A DNA stretch of 6,584 nucleotides from Clostridia bacterium. GTDB taxonomy: Bacteria > Bacillota > Clostridia > Oscillospirales > CAG-272. The stretch is from the NCBI GenBank assembly GCA_017452215.1, contig JAFTMU010000388.1:1-6584 (forward strand), read 5' to 3'. How positions within the stretch are numbered: position 1 is the first letter of the stretch; every line of letters begins with the position of its first letter. This document shows, one piece after another, positions 5,493-6,584 of the stretch. The notes beneath the pieces are model-generated. The model was not told where the DNA came from, made no database searches, and saw nothing but the letters and a program-made list of their open reading frames with translations. The position numbers were made by a program, and so were the translations under genes.

Positions 5493-5936
5493 TTAATCTT
5501 CCTCATCCAACGGAAAAATTGAAACCATCAAATAAATACATCTCAAGAGAAGGTATATCAAGAATATGGCGATTGTTACTATTCCATCTTCTTTAAAGAT
5601 ATCAAACACAGATTTAGAAAGAATATCAGCTATAGATTCACTAAAAAATACAAGCAGTAAACTAACATTAGAAAGAATATTTAGTATCGATTTTGCTATG
5701 GTTTTTGGCTTTATAAAAAAGTAATAGACGGTATAGAATAAATCCAACTCGTAAAAAATCACCAATCCTCCAATAATCATGGTAAGGGCAGCCCCAAAGC
5801 CTTCCAAAATATCCACGCCATTAGCCGGATCCATATCATATTGATAAGATTTTACTGCGAACACAACAGTATGGATCGCAGTTAAAGCAATCAGAATCAG
5901 AAAGATAGTAGCAATTATAATTTTCTTCTTTTTCAT
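5493..5936 (-). CDS. Four-helix membrane protein of unknown function, first gene of operon
   Basis: The product has 147 residues, a lysine-rich start (MKKKK) and hydrophobic segments near 6-28, 45-70, 84-104 and 118-140. The C-terminus is acidic (DEED). The first helix could be read as a signal peptide, but no cleavage site or lipobox is evident. No family is recognised. The ATG at 5936-5934 follows AAAGGCGGTGG. The promoter at 6008-5980 and a palindrome at 5957-5976 precede it. It is AT-rich compared with the symporter and hydrolase genes. Confidence 0.82.
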   Translation of the reverse strand: MKKKKIIIATIFLILIALTAIHTVVFAVKSYQYDMDPANGVDILEGFGAALTMIIGGLVIFYELDLFYTVYYFFIKPKTIAKSILNILSNVSLLLVFFSESIADILSKSVFDIFKEDGIVTIAIFLIYLLLRCIYLMVSIFPLDEED

Positions 5937-5956
5937 ATTTCCACCGCCTTTCTGTC

Positions 5957-5976
5957 ATTTGACGTTCTCGTCAAAT
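5957..5976. promoter_or_regulatory. Palindrome at the transcription start of the membrane operon
   Basis: ATTTGACG (5957-5964) and CGTCAAAT (5969-5976) are perfect 8-bp arms around TTCT. The site begins 3 bp after the -10 and covers the predicted start site near 5973. It may be a repressor operator or a 5' leader hairpin. The sequence differs from the other palindromes in the window, so a different regulator would be needed. Confidence 0.65.
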
Positions 5977-5979
5977 AAT

Positions 5980-6008
5980 ATTATAGCACACTTTGGGACA
6001 GGGTGCAA
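5980..6008 (-). promoter_or_regulatory. SigmaA promoter of the three-gene membrane operon
   Basis: On the minus strand, TTGCAC (6008-6003), 17 bp and TATAAT (5985-5980), with an extended -10 TGC just before it. The start site is expected near 5973, giving a leader of about 37 nt to the ATG at 5936. Confidence 0.85.
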
Positions 6009-6021
6009 GGTGTATTGCACC
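6002..6021. promoter_or_regulatory. Inverted repeat over the -35 of the membrane operon
   Basis: GGTGCAA (6002-6008) and TTGCACC (6015-6021) are perfect 7-bp arms around GGTGTA. The left arm contains the whole -35 hexamer, so a bound protein would compete with RNA polymerase. It is a candidate operator with an unknown regulator. Confidence 0.5.
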
Positions 6022-6027
6022 ACATTT

Positions 6028-6112
6028 CCGGAATTTCGCCTGTGGCGAAGATTCGCACGTTTTCCGCCTTGTGAGCAAGCTCCCAAATCTCCAAGCGGCG
6101 AATGCGAACCGG
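6028..6112. other. GC-richer, highly self-complementary intergenic island
   Basis: This stretch between the operon promoter and the dispersed repeat has nested pairing. A hairpin TTCGCC-TGT-GGCGAA (6035-6049) lies beside a larger structure. In the larger one, TTCGCA (6052-6057) pairs with TGCGAA (6103-6108), CCGC (6064-6067) with GCGG (6095-6098), and TTGTGAGC (6069-6076) with GCTCCCAA (6079-6086) at 7 of 8 positions. CCGG occurs at both outer ends (6028-6031 and 6109-6112). It is richer in G+C than the AT-rich flanks and holds no credible gene. It could be a palindromic intergenic repeat or a structured RNA; I cannot tell which. Confidence 0.5.
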
Positions 6113-6118
6113 ATCCCG

Positions 6119-6155
6119 CCCGAACGGTTTTAACCGAAATCAACAACCGATCACA
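6119..6155. repeat. 37-bp dispersed repeat, copy B
   Basis: This is the direct-repeat partner of 2691-2727, with 35 of 37 identical positions. It lies 4 bp from the hairpin at 6160-6187, so both copies follow a hairpin on the minus strand although the two hairpins share no sequence. In this copy the segment CGGTT-TT-AACCG (6125-6136) is a perfect inverted repeat; in copy A the change at 2699 breaks it. Confidence 0.85.
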
Positions 6156-6159
6156 ACAC

Positions 6160-6187
6160 AAAAAGCACCTCATGAGAGGTGCTTTTT
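6160..6187. terminator. Bidirectional intrinsic terminator after the zinc-ribbon gene
   Basis: AAAAAGCACCTC (6160-6171) and GAGGTGCTTTTT (6176-6187) form a perfect 12-bp stem with a 4-nt loop, T-rich on the 3' side in both directions. It would end the minus-strand transcript of the gene that stops at 6265. The 6188-6264 stretch between them is AT-rich with no gene. Confidence 0.88.
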
Positions 6188-6264
6188 CATCAAATTGCTT
6201 TCTGCTTTTTTGATAAAATTCGGTGTTTTAAATTTCCCATCACTCAAAATCAAATAGAATGAAA

Positions 6265-6584
6265 TTATTGTTTCCAATCAAAGACCTGATGGCAAATCGG
6301 GCATGATTCTATTCCGAATGGAAGTATTTCTTTGCATTTTGGACACTCATATGACTGGGTATAAGATTTATCTTTAATGGGTTGATTTTTTTGTTCTTCA
6401 AATTCCTTTTTTTCCAGAGGGCGGGAGATCGTTAAATCCGGTAAAGCGATTACGTATAAATACCCCGCCAGACCTAGCCAAAAGCACATGGCAAAGCTGT
6501 GGATTTCTTCGTCATAGCCTTTTTGAATTGCAATTTTTTCAAATTTTTTTGCGACAATCCCTTGAATCAAAAGAAGGAATCCAA
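6265..6584 (-). CDS. Membrane protein with C-terminal zinc ribbon, 5' end cut by window edge
   Basis: The reading frame stays open to the right edge; 105 C-terminal residues are visible and the real start lies outside. Visible parts in order are the end of a hydrophobic helix (GFLLLIQGIVA), FEKIAIQKGYDEE, a second helix FAMCFWLGLAGYLYVIALPD (about 30-49), a charged linker, and a zinc ribbon with C80-x2-C83 and C94-x2-C97. The KGY...FWLGLxGY...ALPD pattern followed by a Cys4 ribbon is familiar from small membrane proteins of gut Clostridia (from memory); function is unknown. The TTG at 6570 should not be taken as a start, since the coding pattern continues upstream of it. A strong terminator follows at 6187-6160. 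Confidence 0.8.
   Translation of the reverse strand, partial: GFLLLIQGIVAKKFEKIAIQKGYDEEIHSFAMCFWLGLAGYLYVIALPDLTISRPLEKKEFEEQKNQPIKDKSYTQSYECPKCKEILPFGIESCPICHQVFDWKQ

Overview
The window looks like chromosomal DNA from a low-to-moderate GC Firmicute of the class Clostridia, most plausibly an uncultured gut Oscillospiraceae/Ruminococcaceae-type organism. The evidence is a tandem glycine riboswitch in front of an AGCS symporter, strong GGAGG-type ribosome binding sites, sigmaA promoters at or near consensus, XRE regulators, a clostridial-type lipoprotein, and many small membrane and zinc-ribbon proteins. Nearly every gene is on the minus strand; the only plus-strand gene is the small XRE regulator at 4218-4427. 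No tRNA, rRNA, transposase, integrase or CRISPR array is visible.

Layout. (1) Positions 1-1123 hold the 5' part of an alanine/glycine:cation symporter (cut by the left edge) with its full control region: promoter, tandem glycine riboswitch, intrinsic terminator, ribosome binding site. (2) Positions 1207-1924 hold a 203-residue XRE regulator with two membrane segments and a C-terminal zinc ribbon, a strong terminator after it, and a palindrome over its probable promoter. (3) Positions 1952-2686 hold a metallo-beta-lactamase-fold hydrolase with all canonical metal ligands, driven by a perfect consensus promoter with a very short leader. (4) Positions 2691-2762 hold a 37-bp dispersed repeat abutting a long hairpin. 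(5) Positions 2808-3330 hold a DUF4234-like membrane protein. (6) Positions 3421-4427 hold a lipoprotein gene and an XRE gene that diverge from one compact switch: two identical 19-bp palindromes and two promoters whose -35 hexamers overlap. (7) Positions 4522-6021 hold a three-gene operon of membrane proteins of unknown function, with palindromes around its promoter. (8) Positions 6028-6187 hold a GC-richer, heavily self-complementary island, the second copy of the 37-bp repeat and a bidirectional terminator. (9) Positions 6265-6584 hold the 3' part of a membrane/zinc-ribbon protein cut by the right edge.

How it works together. The symporter imports small amino acids and is probably shut off by glycine through transcription attenuation. 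The middle of the window, from 2691 to 6155, is bounded by direct copies of the repeat. It is an accessory-looking block of small envelope proteins under locally controlled promoters. The best candidate for an undescribed regulatory module is the XRE/lipoprotein divergent switch at 4133-4182.
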